From: Lachnoclostridium sp. UBA7482
GTDB lineage: Bacteria; Bacillota; Clostridia; Lachnospirales; Lachnospiraceae
Length of the DNA: 19,276 bases
Direction of reading: 5' to 3'
NCBI GenBank assembly: GCA_002479645.1
Contig: DLOO01000074.1
Span: 24,973-44,248, forward strand
Part shown: piece after piece, positions 8,309 to 16,291 of the stretch
How positions within the stretch are numbered: position 1 is the stretch's first letter
How the letters are laid out: every line of letters begins with the position of its first letter
The notes under the pieces: generated by a model
Database searches by the model: none
What the model was told of the DNA's origin: nothing
Seen by the model: the letters and a program-made list of their open reading frames with translations, nothing else
Position numbers and translations under genes: made by a program

Positions 8309-8324
8309 CACAATGTACTCCTGT
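8240..8324 (-). promoter_or_regulatory. nested stem-loop RNA element between glgB and mscS
   Basis: Three stems nest in 85 bases. The outer stem is a perfect 11-bp pair (8240-8250 with 8314-8324, ACAGGAGTACA). The middle stem is 9 bp (8257-8265 with 8298-8306); its one non-Watson-Crick pair is G-U on the minus strand but A-C on the plus strand, so it favours RNA made from the minus strand, the direction of the flanking genes. A tip hairpin lies at 8270-8287. No U-run follows, so it is not a simple terminator. The 5' arm contains the AGGAG of the small ORF, and the mscS ribosome site lies just beyond the 3' arm. It could be a translational attenuator, an RNase III site or a MITE-like inserted repeat. 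Confidence 0.6.
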
Positions 8325-8339
8325 CAGATTTCAAATATT

Positions 8340-10640
8340 CTATTTCTTTGCTTTTGCCCTGGCTGTCTTCTTTGCCTTTGCTTCGACTGCCGGCTTCTTC
8401 TCAGGCTCCGCAATCGGAGTACATGCAAATACCGTGCAGCCAAGCGGAGGAATGGTAACCGTGATGGAATGATCTCTGCCGTCCACACGTTCTTCCTTTG
8501 ACTGCTTCAGGCGGGTATTTACATTTCCTTCGCCGCCATAAGCAACACTGTCGCTGTTGAAGATTTCTTTATACTTGCCGCGGAACGGAACGCCAATCTG
8601 CTTCTTCTCATAAACTACCGGCGTAAAGTTGCAAACAACGAGCAGCGTCTCATTCGGATCTTCGGTCTTACGTACGAAGGAAACCATACTGTGGTCGGCG
8701 TCCAAGCAGCTCATCCACTCAAATCCATCCGGGTCCTGGTCAAGTACATACAATGCGGGATGTGTCTGATACAACTTGTTCAAGTCGCGCACATAATCCT
8801 GAATCTTCTTATTGCGGCTCTCACCATCCGGCATATACTCATCCTTGTCGGTAACCAAATGCCACTCAAGGCTCTTTTCCTCACTCCACTCGGAAAGCGG
8901 CGCCATATCCTGTCCCATAAACAGGAGCTTCTTGCCGGGATGACACATCATATAGCCGTATGCTGCGCGGAGGTTTGCAAACTTCTCTTCCCATGTTCCG
9001 GGCATCTTGCCAAGCATGGAGCCCTTTCCGTGAACAACCTCATCGTGCGAGAATACAAGAACAAAATTCTCGCTGTAAGCATAAATGAGACTGAAGGTGA
9101 GCGCACCGTGGCAGCCCTTACGGAACAATGGGTCCTGACGCATATAATTGGTAAAATCGTTCATCCAGCCCATATTCCACTTGAAGTCAAAGCCCAGACC
9201 GTCGTCATTAAGATCGCCGGTAATCTTCGGCCATGCGGTAGACTCCTCGGCAATCATAATTGCACCGGGAACCTGCTTCTTAACGATGGAATTGAGATGC
9301 TTCAGGAACTCAACGGCCTCAAGGTTCTCATTGCCGCCGTAAATGTTGGCAACCCACTCGCCGTCATTCTTTCCGTAGTCAAGATACAGCATCGATGCCA
9401 CGGCATCCATACGGATACCGTCGGCATGATATTTCTTCAGCCAGAACAGCGCATTGGCAATCAGGAAGTTGCTGACCTCCGGTCTGCCGTAATTAAAAAT
9501 CAAAGTGCCCCAATGGGGATGACTTCCCTTTCTGGGATCCCAGTGCTCATACAAACAGGTACCGTCAAAGTTGGAAAGTCCGAACGTATCTCTCGGGAAG
9601 TGCGCGGGTACCCAGTCAAGGATAACGCCGATTCCCTGTTCATGCATATAATTCATGAAGAACATGAAATCCTCCGGCGTACCGTAACGTGCGGTCGCAC
9701 TGTAGTAACCGGTCACCTGATACCCCCAGGACGCATCCAGCGGATGCTCCATAATCGGCATCAGCTCAATATGGGTATAGCCCATATTCTTTACATATTC
9801 GGCAAGCATAACAGCAAGCTCACGGTAATTGTAAAAGCTTCCGTTTTCCTCCTTAGGCTTTTTCCAGGAACCCAGATGAACCTCGTAAATCGACATCGGA
9901 TTCTTAACCGGAGTCTTTTTGTTCCGTTCTTCCATATAAGTCTGATCCGTCCACGCAAAGCCGGTCAGATCAGCAACCTTCGAGGCAGTCCCCGGACGAA
10001 GCTCGGCAGCATTGGCATAAGGATCGGCTTTCAGACAAGTCAGACCGCCCTTGGTCTTAATCTCAAATTTATAAAGCTCGCCGACGCCGACTCCCGGGAT
10101 AAACAACTCGTGAATACCGGCAGCGCCAAGGCGGCGCATCGGATGCACACGGCCATCCCAGCGGTTAAAGTCGCCGACAACGCTGACACGCATAGCAAAC
10201 GGAGCCCAGACTGCAAAATAGGTTCCGGCAATCCCGTTAATTGTCATGGGATGAGCGCCCAGCTTCTCATAAATCTCATAGTGAATGCCGGAGCAAAACG
10301 CGTCGCATTCCTCCTCACTGATCTGCGGAAGGAAACGATACGGATCATAAGCAACCTTTTCGCCGTCGTCGTAAACATAGTGAAGCTCGTATTCCGGAAT
10401 GGTCTTGCCGGGAACCAGGCATGCAAAGTAGCCTCCTTCGTCCATGCACTCCATCGGAACCTCGCTCTTACCCTTCATGCGTACCCCAATCTGCTTTGCA
10501 TGCGGGTCAAATGCGGCAATCATAATGCCATCCTTGGTTTCATGACCGCCCAATACCTGATGCGGGTTGTCATGCTCAGAATAGACCAGCGCCTCAATCT
10601 CCGGCCATTTCATCATGTGATACAAAATCTCATTCATCAT
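8340..10640 (-). CDS. glgB: 1,4-alpha-glucan branching enzyme
   Basis: A 766-residue GlgB that introduces alpha-1,6 branches into glycogen. It has an N-terminal region (1-125), a CBM48 domain (about 130-235, with GDFNRWDGRVHPM), a GH13 barrel (about 250-620) and a C-terminal beta domain. All catalytic groups are present: Asp412 in GIRMDAVASMLYLDYG, Glu465 in MIAEESTAWP and Asp533 in FSHDEVVHGKG. It should therefore be active, unlike the GH13 protein downstream. The last 15 or so residues (AKAKKTARAKAKK) form a lysine/alanine-rich tail beyond the usual end. GGAGG lies five bases before the first ATG and eight before the second (10637), so either could be the start. It is 31 bp downstream of yesL, probably in one transcript. 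No other classical glycogen synthesis gene (glgC, glgA) is in the window. Confidence 0.97.
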   Translation of the reverse strand: MMNEILYHMMKWPEIEALVYSEHDNPHQVLGGHETKDGIMIAAFDPHAKQIGVRMKGKSEVPMECMDEGGYFACLVPGKTIPEYELHYVYDDGEKVAYDPYRFLPQISEEECDAFCSGIHYEIYEKLGAHPMTINGIAGTYFAVWAPFAMRVSVVGDFNRWDGRVHPMRRLGAAGIHELFIPGVGVGELYKFEIKTKGGLTCLKADPYANAAELRPGTASKVADLTGFAWTDQTYMEERNKKTPVKNPMSIYEVHLGSWKKPKEENGSFYNYRELAVMLAEYVKNMGYTHIELMPIMEHPLDASWGYQVTGYYSATARYGTPEDFMFFMNYMHEQGIGVILDWVPAHFPRDTFGLSNFDGTCLYEHWDPRKGSHPHWGTLIFNYGRPEVSNFLIANALFWLKKYHADGIRMDAVASMLYLDYGKNDGEWVANIYGGNENLEAVEFLKHLNSIVKKQVPGAIMIAEESTAWPKITGDLNDDGLGFDFKWNMGWMNDFTNYMRQDPLFRKGCHGALTFSLIYAYSENFVLVFSHDEVVHGKGSMLGKMPGTWEEKFANLRAAYGYMMCHPGKKLLFMGQDMAPLSEWSEEKSLEWHLVTDKDEYMPDGESRNKKIQDYVRDLNKLYQTHPALYVLDQDPDGFEWMSCLDADHSMVSFVRKTEDPNETLLVVCNFTPVVYEKKQIGVPFRGKYKEIFNSDSVAYGGEGNVNTRLKQSKEERVDGRDHSITVTIPPLGCTVFACTPIAEPEKKPAVEAKAKKTARAKAKK

Positions 10641-10671
10641 TTTTTCCTCCCATATTCAGAAGTTTATTGAA

Positions 10672-11331
10672 TTATCCTGCGGTGAAATCATCCAACCACC
10701 AGGGATCGGCCACGCCGCCCTCTTCCGGCTGCTCCGGCGTATATTTACGAAAAACAGGCTCCAAAAGAAACGTGGACATCAACGTATAAATTGCCGGAAC
10801 CACAAATACCAGCGGCGGAATCAAATAAATGCCCAAAAGACTTGCAATCAAAAGAATCAGAAGTCCGACGGTATAGAAGAAATTCCGAAGCGAAAGCACA
10901 AACGCCATCTTAATCAGCGCGCCGGTTTTCAGGGTAAATCTGGAAAGAATCGGATACAGGTAAATGCTGATGCAGGCGAAGAGTAAAATAATAACAAACG
11001 TGCCTGCATGGTAAACCTGTCCGAAGGTCGACTTCGGGTCCATAGCCATCGCCAGATTGTAACACTGCAAAAGGATATACACCATAGCAATCTGAATCAA
11101 TCCGCAGAGAAATCCCTGAATAAAATTCCGCTTAAATGAACGAAAATACTCCTTAAGCGCATAACTGCGGCTCCTTCTGATATTCTTCATGGTCGCGTAA
11201 TATATTGCGGTGCATGCCGGACCGATTCCGATAATAAAGGTCACGACAAATGCAATATTCAGCATAATCATATCTGCTATTTTGCCCATTGCGGTGAAAA
11301 ACTTGTTATCTATATTAAAAAAATCACCCAT
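10672..11331 (-). CDS. YesL-like DUF624 membrane protein
   Basis: A 219-residue membrane protein of the YesL/DUF624 family, common in Firmicutes near carbohydrate uptake or use genes; its biochemical role is unknown. Typical signs are an N-terminus FFNIDNKFFTAMGKIADMI, a first helix MLNIAFVVTFIIGIGPACTA, the YYATMKNIRR loop and FRSFKRNFIQG, followed by helices at about 73-92, 108-126 and 147-185. The C-terminus is short and acidic with PWWLDDF. A good promoter lies 70 bases upstream (11401-11429). The ribosome site is weak: GGAG is 13 bases from the ATG across an A-rich run, and an out-of-frame ATG at 11350 opens an 8-codon ORF overlapping the start. glgB follows 31 bp downstream. Confidence 0.88.
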   Translation of the reverse strand: MGDFFNIDNKFFTAMGKIADMIMLNIAFVVTFIIGIGPACTAIYYATMKNIRRSRSYALKEYFRSFKRNFIQGFLCGLIQIAMVYILLQCYNLAMAMDPKSTFGQVYHAGTFVIILLFACISIYLYPILSRFTLKTGALIKMAFVLSLRNFFYTVGLLILLIASLLGIYLIPPLVFVVPAIYTLMSTFLLEPVFRKYTPEQPEEGGVADPWWLDDFTAG

Positions 11332-11400
11332 TTTTTTGTTTTTTCTCCATTTCCTTCATTCAAAGAACCCCAAAAAGTATACGACTCTCCACTTTGTTTC

Positions 11401-11429
11401 ATTGTACCATATTTGCAGCCATATGACAA
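11401..11429 (-). promoter_or_regulatory. sigma-A promoter for yesL-glgB
   Basis: On the minus strand TTGTCA (11424-11429) and TACAAT (11401-11406) are separated by exactly 17 bases, one mismatch each from the consensus -35 and -10 boxes. The expected start of transcription is about 65 bases before the yesL ATG. Confidence 0.7.
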
Positions 11430-11456
11430 GCACAAAACCATTCCGGTTGCCATATG
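11420..11456. repeat. inverted repeat spanning the two divergent -35 boxes
   Basis: CATATGACAA (11420-11429) and TTGCCATATG (11447-11456) form a 10-base inverted repeat with one mismatch and a 17-base spacer. Each arm covers one -35 box. The CATATG cores are 31 bases apart, close to three helical turns, which would suit a protein binding both arms on one face of the DNA. Confidence 0.55.
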
Positions 11457-11475
11457 CTGGTATTTATGATAGAAT
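11447..11475 (+). promoter_or_regulatory. sigma-A promoter for the patatin gene
   Basis: TTGCCA (11447-11452) and TAGAAT (11470-11475) are separated by 17 bases. Transcription would start about 50 bases before the patatin ATG at 11533. The -35 boxes of this and the yesL promoter face each other 17 bases apart. Confidence 0.65.
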
Positions 11476-11519
11476 AAATCGTCGAAGTGTTTTCATCCTT
11501 TGATTTGAGAAAGTCTGTT

Positions 11520-11526
11520 GGGGGGA
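11520..11526 (+). promoter_or_regulatory. ribosome binding site deciding the patatin start
   Basis: GGGGGGA ends six bases before ATG 11533. The in-frame TTG at 11518 overlaps this site and so cannot be the start served by it. Confidence 0.6.
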
Positions 11527-11532
11527 ATTACT

Positions 11533-12480
11533 ATGGAACAAAAAGATTACGGATTGGTATTTGCCGGCGGCGGCGGTAAGGGCGCATACGAAATCGGCGT
11601 TTGGAAGGCTCTGCGCTTTCTGCACATGGACGCCTGGATTAAGGGCGTATCCGGCGCTTCGGTCGGCGCGTTGAATGCCGCTCTTTTTTCCCTGGACGAT
11701 TACAACAATGCAGAACGCATTTGGAAAAACATTCACCCAATTCAGTTTCTCGGTCCTTCTCCGGATGGAGTCTGCTCCCGCGACGGACTTCTTAAGATTC
11801 TGCGAAACGAACTATCGCTTACCCAACTCTCCAACAGCCGCATTCCGGCTTACGTCAGTGTTGCCCGCTGCCCGGAATCCACGAAAAATGTGATGAATTT
11901 TGAATCCGCGCTCGCTTGTACCGACCCTGAACTGGAGTGGGACGGCGAATATATAAAATTAAACGGCAGGACTCCCGCGGAAATCGAGCTGTTGCTCTTA
12001 GCCTCCTCCGCCCTGCCGATCGTCTATGACCCGATAGAGATTGACCGGGTCTATTACCGTGACGGCGGCCTTTATGACAATCTGCCGATGCGTCCGCTGC
12101 TCGACGCCGGTCTTAAAAACCTGATTTTGGTTCAGCTTGCCCCCGACGCCGAATATGACGTCATGGTCGCGTCCCGAACCGATGATTTGCTCGTAATAAA
12201 ACCCTCCGTCAGCATCGGAGGGCTGTTATCCGGGACTTTGGATTTTGACAGTGCAAATGTCATGTACCGCGTCCATCTGGGCTTCTACGATACCATTCGC
12301 ACGGTTGAGTTCTACGAACGCAGACTTCTTGGTTTTCCTGTATCTGCCGCAGAAAAGCAGCAGAGAATCGAGGCAGATCTGGAGAAGGTTCGTTCTCTGG
12401 CGCGTCTGGATAACCTGTCGGCATCTGCAGAACGCAATAAGTCGATTTTTGAAGAAATCGCCGCCAAATATGACAGCTAG
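11533..12480 (+). CDS. patatin-like phospholipase
   Basis: A 315-residue protein of the patatin family, serine lipid acyl hydrolases with a Ser-Asp dyad. The oxyanion-hole motif GGGGKGAYEIGVWKAL (12-27) is followed by the nucleophile elbow GASVG with Ser43, and by Asp177 in the DGG motif (YYRDGGLYDNLP). All catalytic elements are present, so it should be active, most likely in the cytoplasm or at the inner membrane face since there is no signal peptide or membrane helix. The last 70 residues are a charged helical region rich in Glu, Arg and Lys. It is the only plus-strand gene, has its own promoter, diverges from yesL, and converges on the small membrane protein gene with only 33 bp between stops. 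Lipid substrate cannot be told from sequence. Confidence 0.93.
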   Translation: MEQKDYGLVFAGGGGKGAYEIGVWKALRFLHMDAWIKGVSGASVGALNAALFSLDDYNNAERIWKNIHPIQFLGPSPDGVCSRDGLLKILRNELSLTQLSNSRIPAYVSVARCPESTKNVMNFESALACTDPELEWDGEYIKLNGRTPAEIELLLLASSALPIVYDPIEIDRVYYRDGGLYDNLPMRPLLDAGLKNLILVQLAPDAEYDVMVASRTDDLLVIKPSVSIGGLLSGTLDFDSANVMYRVHLGFYDTIRTVEFYERRLLGFPVSAAEKQQRIEADLEKVRSLARLDNLSASAERNKSIFEEIAAKYDS

Positions 12481-12513
12481 TGTATTGGGTTCGGTAAATT
12501 CGTATATGCTGTA

Positions 12514-12867
12514 CTAGCCTGCCATGCCTACCAGCGCCATCGTAAAGGAAAGGTATGCCATAAAGGAGGCAACCGAAAGAATAATCCAAAAGACCGGCAT
12601 CTTCTCCTGCTGCTTCGGCGTCAGTTCTCTCATTTGGGGAGCATTCAGCCGCAGCAGATACCGCCACAGCGCAACCATAACCATAAACACAATGATAAAG
12701 AAAAGCATACCCAGCGTATACCACAAAGCTCCTGCCACAATCGCACAGATTCGGTAAAGTACGCTCCCCTCCTTAAGGAAAAAGCCGCCTGCCATACTCA
12801 GAAAATACAGTCCGACGCCGAGCATCTCTCCGATGCTTGCATATTTCAAAAAACGTTCTATGCTCAT
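12514..12867 (-). CDS. small three-helix membrane protein, unknown function
   Basis: A 117-residue protein with three predicted membrane segments: about 13-32 (LGVGLYFLSMAGGFFL), 39-70 (a long stretch containing LGMLFFIIVFMVMVALW) and 92-115 (FWIILSVASFMAYLSFTMAL). Between helices 2 and 3 lies a polar loop LRLNAPQMRELTPKQQEKMP. I recognise no family. The start ATG overlaps the mutY stop by 4 bp (ATGA, 12864-12867), so it is read as coupled to mutY; a longer in-frame extension to 13047 would lie wholly inside mutY and its translation is cysteine-rich and implausible. No terminator is visible between it and the converging patatin gene. Confidence 0.75.
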   Translation of the reverse strand: MSIERFLKYASIGEMLGVGLYFLSMAGGFFLKEGSVLYRICAIVAGALWYTLGMLFFIIVFMVMVALWRYLLRLNAPQMRELTPKQQEKMPVFWIILSVASFMAYLSFTMALVGMAG

Positions 12868-13958
12868 ACTTCTTCCGCCTTTCCCATACCGTTCAGAATC
12901 TGCTCCGCATACGCGGCAAACGCACTGGGAAGCGCATAACGATTCCGAATCTCCTCTTTGGTTACAAAATGATATTCGCCCGACGCAAGTAACTTCTCCG
13001 GATCGGAATGCTTTGCCAGCTTCAGGGCATATGCGATCATCCGCCACTCCACATGGCTGAAAATGTGCTTTGCCTCCGGCAAACGCCGAATCTGCTCGGC
13101 CTCAAGTCCCCGGCATTGCAGCCACTCTCTCTTTACCTCCTCTGCAGTAAGCCTTCCGGCGGCTCCCGGCAGCTCCCAAAGCCCTGCCAGAAGTCCCCTC
13201 GCCGGCCGCTTTCCGAGAAGATACCGTCCGTCCCATTCTATTACAAAAATGGTCCGTTCCTCAATCCTTCTCTCTTTTTTCGTCGGCTTGACCGGAATCT
13301 CTCCGTAGCTTTCCTCATGAAATGCCTTGCACAAATGCATAAGAGGACAATCTTCGCAATGCGGCTTCCCGTTGGGCACGCACACCGTTGCTCCGATATC
13401 CATAACCGCCTGGTTAAAATCCCCCGGGCGTTCCTTCGGAATAATCACCTGCAAATCCGCCTGCAGCTGCCGCTTGACCGCATCCTTTGTGATATCGTCA
13501 CGACTTCCCTGCACACGCTTCATAACCCGCAGAACATTTCCGTCCACCGCCGGAACCGGAATGCCGTAAGCAATCGACGCAATGGCGCCTGCGGTATAAT
13601 TTCCGATGCCGGGCAGGCTTCTCAGCAGCTCATAATCTGCCGGAATACTGCCGCCGTGCTCACGCATGATTACCTGCGCCGCCTTCTGCAAATTACGCAC
13701 ACGGCTATAGTATCCAAGCCCTTCCCAAAGCTTCAGAAGCTGTTCCTCCGGCGCTTCCGCCAAAGCCTTCACATCGGGCAGCGCTTCTAAGAACCGATAA
13801 TAATAGCCGCGTACAGCCTCCACGCGGGTCTGCTGCAACATAATTTCGGAGACCCAGGTGTGATACGGATTCCGCTCTTCCCGCCAGGGAAGAACCCGGG
13901 CATTATAATCGTACCAATGAAGCAAATACGAAACAATTTCCCGATAATCCTCGACCAT
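12864..13958 (-). CDS. mutY: A/G-specific adenine glycosylase
   Basis: A 364-residue MutY, which removes adenine mispaired with 8-oxoguanine in base excision repair. The catalytic Glu38 is in VSEIMLQQTRVE, the helix-hairpin-helix is LPGIGNYTAGAIA (115-127), and the catalytic Asp139 is in VDGNVLRV. Four cysteines for the 4Fe-4S cluster are Cys193, 201, 204 and 210; the first spacing is seven residues, against six in E. coli MutY. The C-terminal third (about 230-350) is the NUDIX-like domain that reads 8-oxoguanine (LLGKRPARGLLAGLWELPG). The ATG at 13958 is preferred over 13985 because AGGAGG lies six bases upstream of it. It follows the ABC operon after 109 bp and overlaps the next gene by 4 bp. 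Confidence 0.96.
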   Translation of the reverse strand: MVEDYREIVSYLLHWYDYNARVLPWREERNPYHTWVSEIMLQQTRVEAVRGYYYRFLEALPDVKALAEAPEEQLLKLWEGLGYYSRVRNLQKAAQVIMREHGGSIPADYELLRSLPGIGNYTAGAIASIAYGIPVPAVDGNVLRVMKRVQGSRDDITKDAVKRQLQADLQVIIPKERPGDFNQAVMDIGATVCVPNGKPHCEDCPLMHLCKAFHEESYGEIPVKPTKKERRIEERTIFVIEWDGRYLLGKRPARGLLAGLWELPGAAGRLTAEEVKREWLQCRGLEAEQIRRLPEAKHIFSHVEWRMIAYALKLAKHSDPEKLLASGEYHFVTKEEIRNRYALPSAFAAYAEQILNGMGKAEEV

Positions 13959-13962
13959 GGGT

Positions 13963-13970
13963 CTCCTCCT
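13963..13970 (-). promoter_or_regulatory. ribosome binding site deciding the mutY start
   Basis: AGGAGGAG on the minus strand is 4 to 6 bases before the ATG at 13958. The alternative in-frame ATG at 13985 would place this site inside the coding region and falls at the edge of a hairpin. Confidence 0.75.
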
Positions 13971-13984
13971 AATCCTTCTAATCA

Positions 13985-14007
13985 AAGCGGATATTTGCTA
14001 TCCGCTT
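13985..14007 (-). terminator. 9-bp hairpin between the ABC operon and mutY
   Basis: Perfect 9-base arms (13985-13993 and 13999-14007, AAGCGGATA/TATCCGCTT) with a 5-base loop. On the minus strand the stem ends in CTTTGATT, a weak U-rich tail. It lies 60 bases after the ABC stop and 27 before the mutY ATG, so it may partly end the ABC operon transcript. The rest of the 109-bp gap (13959-14067) shows no ORF and no convincing promoter. Confidence 0.45.
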
Positions 14008-14067
14008 CACTACTTGCTCATAACCTCATTGCCGCTTCTGCGCTATAACGTCACAGTATGCAAAGAC

Positions 14068-16281
14068 TTATACAGCCTCAGCTTCCTGCTCGTCGTTCAG
14101 CTTCTGCATTTGCAGCTGTGCGGTTACAAGGCCGTAGTAAATGCCCTGCTTTTCCATCAGTTCATTGTGCGTACCGACCTCGGCAATCTGATGTCCGTCG
14201 ATAACCACAAGACGGTCTGCATCCTTCAGAGTCGACAGACGGTGTGCAATCGCAAATGTCGTGCAGCCTGCGGTCAGACGCTCGAGAGCCTTCTGAATCA
14301 GGTATTCGCTCTCGGTATCCAAGCTCGAGGTCGCTTCATCCAGAATCAAAAGCTTCGGATGATTCAAAATCGCTCTTGCAATGGCAAGCCGCTGACGCTC
14401 CCCGCCCGATAAGTTAAATCCGTGCTCGCCGACGTAGGTATTGTAGCCATCCGGCGTCTTCAGAATAAAATCATGCGCATTTGCCATCTTGGCAGCCATG
14501 ATAATCTCTTCCTCCGTTGCATCCGGCTTCGCAAATCTGAGGTTGTTGTAAATGGTTCCCGCAAACAGGAAATTCTCCTGCAAAACCACGCCGATCTGCG
14601 AATGGTAGTTGCTGATTTTCAGGTTGTTGATGTCAACCCCGTCAATCAGCAGCTGACCGTCATCCACTTCGTAGAGACGCATAATCAGGTTAATCATCGT
14701 GGATTTACCGGTGCCGGAAGCGCCGACAAGTCCAATCATTTCACCCGGCTTAACCTTCAGATTGATCTTCTCGAGAACCGGCTCATAGGAACGATAGCCG
14801 AAGACAACGTCGCGGAATTCGACCTCACCCCGGATGTCCTTTGCAACGGACTCTTCATGATCCTGAATCAACGGCTGTTCGTCAAGAACATCGTAAATAC
14901 GCTCAAGACTTGTCAGCAGCATTGTTATCTGTCTCGGCAGGAACGTCATCCACTGTAACGGTCCGAACAGCATACCCGCATAGCTGATAAACTGTGTCAG
15001 ACGGCCAACGGTCATGCTGCCGGCAAGAACATTGCGTCCGCCGAAATAGGTTGCCGCATAGATGCCCATGCTCATCATAAAGCTGAGCATCGGAAACAGC
15101 GTCGCCCAGAAAATTTCGTTACGTTTCTGAATCTTTGCAAAATCATCGGTGAGCCGGTGGAATTTCCGTGCTTCCTGCTCCTCGGTACCGAACGATTTTA
15201 CAACACGCATACCGGACAGAACGTCCTGCAAACCCGCATTGGTACGATCTCCGCGGTGCCACTGCATGTGGAAGCGGCGATGAATCTCCTTACGGAAGCT
15301 CATACTTGCGGCAAATGCAATCGGCATGAAAACAATCGTAATCAGCGTCAGCTTCCAGTTCATGGTAAGCATAATCACAATCGTTGCCGCCATGGTAACC
15401 AGACAGTTAAACATGTTGGCAAACGCATCTTCCATAAAGAAGCGGATGTTCTTCGTATCACCGGTGATGCGGTTCATGAGAACGCCGGGCTTACGGTCCT
15501 GTACAAAGGACAGCGAAAGCTCCTGCACCTTGTCGTACATCTGCGCACGCAAATCCATGCTGATTCTTGTACCCATCGAGGTACACAGCCAGTATCTCAT
15601 AATCGCAATAATAATACTGACAATCGTAAGCGACACCATGATTCCGGCAAATACCGCTACCGCCGTCATGCCACCCTTCTGCGGTTTCAAATACTCATCA
15701 ATGAATACCTGCTGAATCTTCGGGGACAGCAGCGAAAGGGCTGCCGCCACGCTCATGGTAAGCGCAATCAGAACCAAACGGGTCTTGTATTTGCCCCATG
15801 TCTTTAGAAACTTCAAAAGTGTGGAAGGCCTGTTGCTGCACTTCGGACACTCTCTCGCTCCGCGCAAAGCCCTGCCGCAATTCGGACAGGTCTTGTCATA
15901 TTCGCGGCTGATAAGCATTTTTCTCGAACCATCACGCAAAAGAAGCGCTCCCTTAGCGATAAACGCCATACGGGATACGTGCTTCATTGAGAACCGAAGC
16001 AGGATACGGTCCTCATCCATCATCGTGGTCCGAATAATCAAAATACCATTATTTACCTGTGGTTCGCATTTCAGGAATGTGATATCCTTCAGGTTGATTT
16101 CCTCAGAGACAGTCTCTCCGTCAAACACTACGAGGCGCTTTTCGGTAACTGCCATATAACCGTCCTTCTTAATGCGGCCGTCGCTTCCGATGTCGTAGGG
16201 GGAGCAATAACGAACGTGCTCACTATCCGACAGCTTCATCGCACTGCGCAAAGAAAGCGGCAGTTGAAAATTCAGTTCCAT
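14068..16281 (-). CDS. ABC exporter half (permease-ATPase) with PH-like and zinc-ribbon N-terminus, second of pair
   Basis: A 737-residue fusion of membrane and ATPase domains of the MsbA/BmrA exporter type. Before the membrane domain come about 130 residues that look like a bacterial PH/GRAM-type fold (GYMAVTEKRLVVFDGE at 41-56, then LKDITFL and GILIIRT), followed by a zinc ribbon with Cys132, 135, 145 and 148. Six membrane helices span about 165-440. The ATPase has Walker A GASGTGKST, signature LSGGERQ, Walker B LLILDEA and switch His in IAHRLS, all intact. AGGAGG precedes the ATG. It lies 10 bp after the DUF1854 gene and likely pairs with the ABC protein upstream as a heterodimer. The substrate is unknown; I recall DUF1854-linked ABC transporters being named cyanophycin metabolism-associated. 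Confidence 0.92.
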   Translation of the reverse strand: MELNFQLPLSLRSAMKLSDSEHVRYCSPYDIGSDGRIKKDGYMAVTEKRLVVFDGETVSEEINLKDITFLKCEPQVNNGILIIRTTMMDEDRILLRFSMKHVSRMAFIAKGALLLRDGSRKMLISREYDKTCPNCGRALRGARECPKCSNRPSTLLKFLKTWGKYKTRLVLIALTMSVAAALSLLSPKIQQVFIDEYLKPQKGGMTAVAVFAGIMVSLTIVSIIIAIMRYWLCTSMGTRISMDLRAQMYDKVQELSLSFVQDRKPGVLMNRITGDTKNIRFFMEDAFANMFNCLVTMAATIVIMLTMNWKLTLITIVFMPIAFAASMSFRKEIHRRFHMQWHRGDRTNAGLQDVLSGMRVVKSFGTEEQEARKFHRLTDDFAKIQKRNEIFWATLFPMLSFMMSMGIYAATYFGGRNVLAGSMTVGRLTQFISYAGMLFGPLQWMTFLPRQITMLLTSLERIYDVLDEQPLIQDHEESVAKDIRGEVEFRDVVFGYRSYEPVLEKINLKVKPGEMIGLVGASGTGKSTMINLIMRLYEVDDGQLLIDGVDINNLKISNYHSQIGVVLQENFLFAGTIYNNLRFAKPDATEEEIIMAAKMANAHDFILKTPDGYNTYVGEHGFNLSGGERQRLAIARAILNHPKLLILDEATSSLDTESEYLIQKALERLTAGCTTFAIAHRLSTLKDADRLVVIDGHQIAEVGTHNELMEKQGIYYGLVTAQLQMQKLNDEQEAEAV

Positions 16282-16291
16282 GTTGCCTCCT

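Noticed and set aside
8691..10670. 659-codon plus-strand ORF opposite glgB
   Set aside because: It is the antisense shadow of a fully recognisable glgB; its translation shows no family features and it has no ribosome site worth noting.
12868..13047. N-terminal extension of the small membrane protein ORF into mutY
   Set aside because: The extension lies entirely inside mutY in another frame; the ATG at 12867, overlapping the mutY stop, gives a sensible membrane protein.
12864..13958. MutY iron-sulfur cysteine spacing of seven instead of six residues as an anomaly
   Set aside because: Only the first interval differs, all four cysteines are present, and I believe this spacing is common in clostridial MutY.
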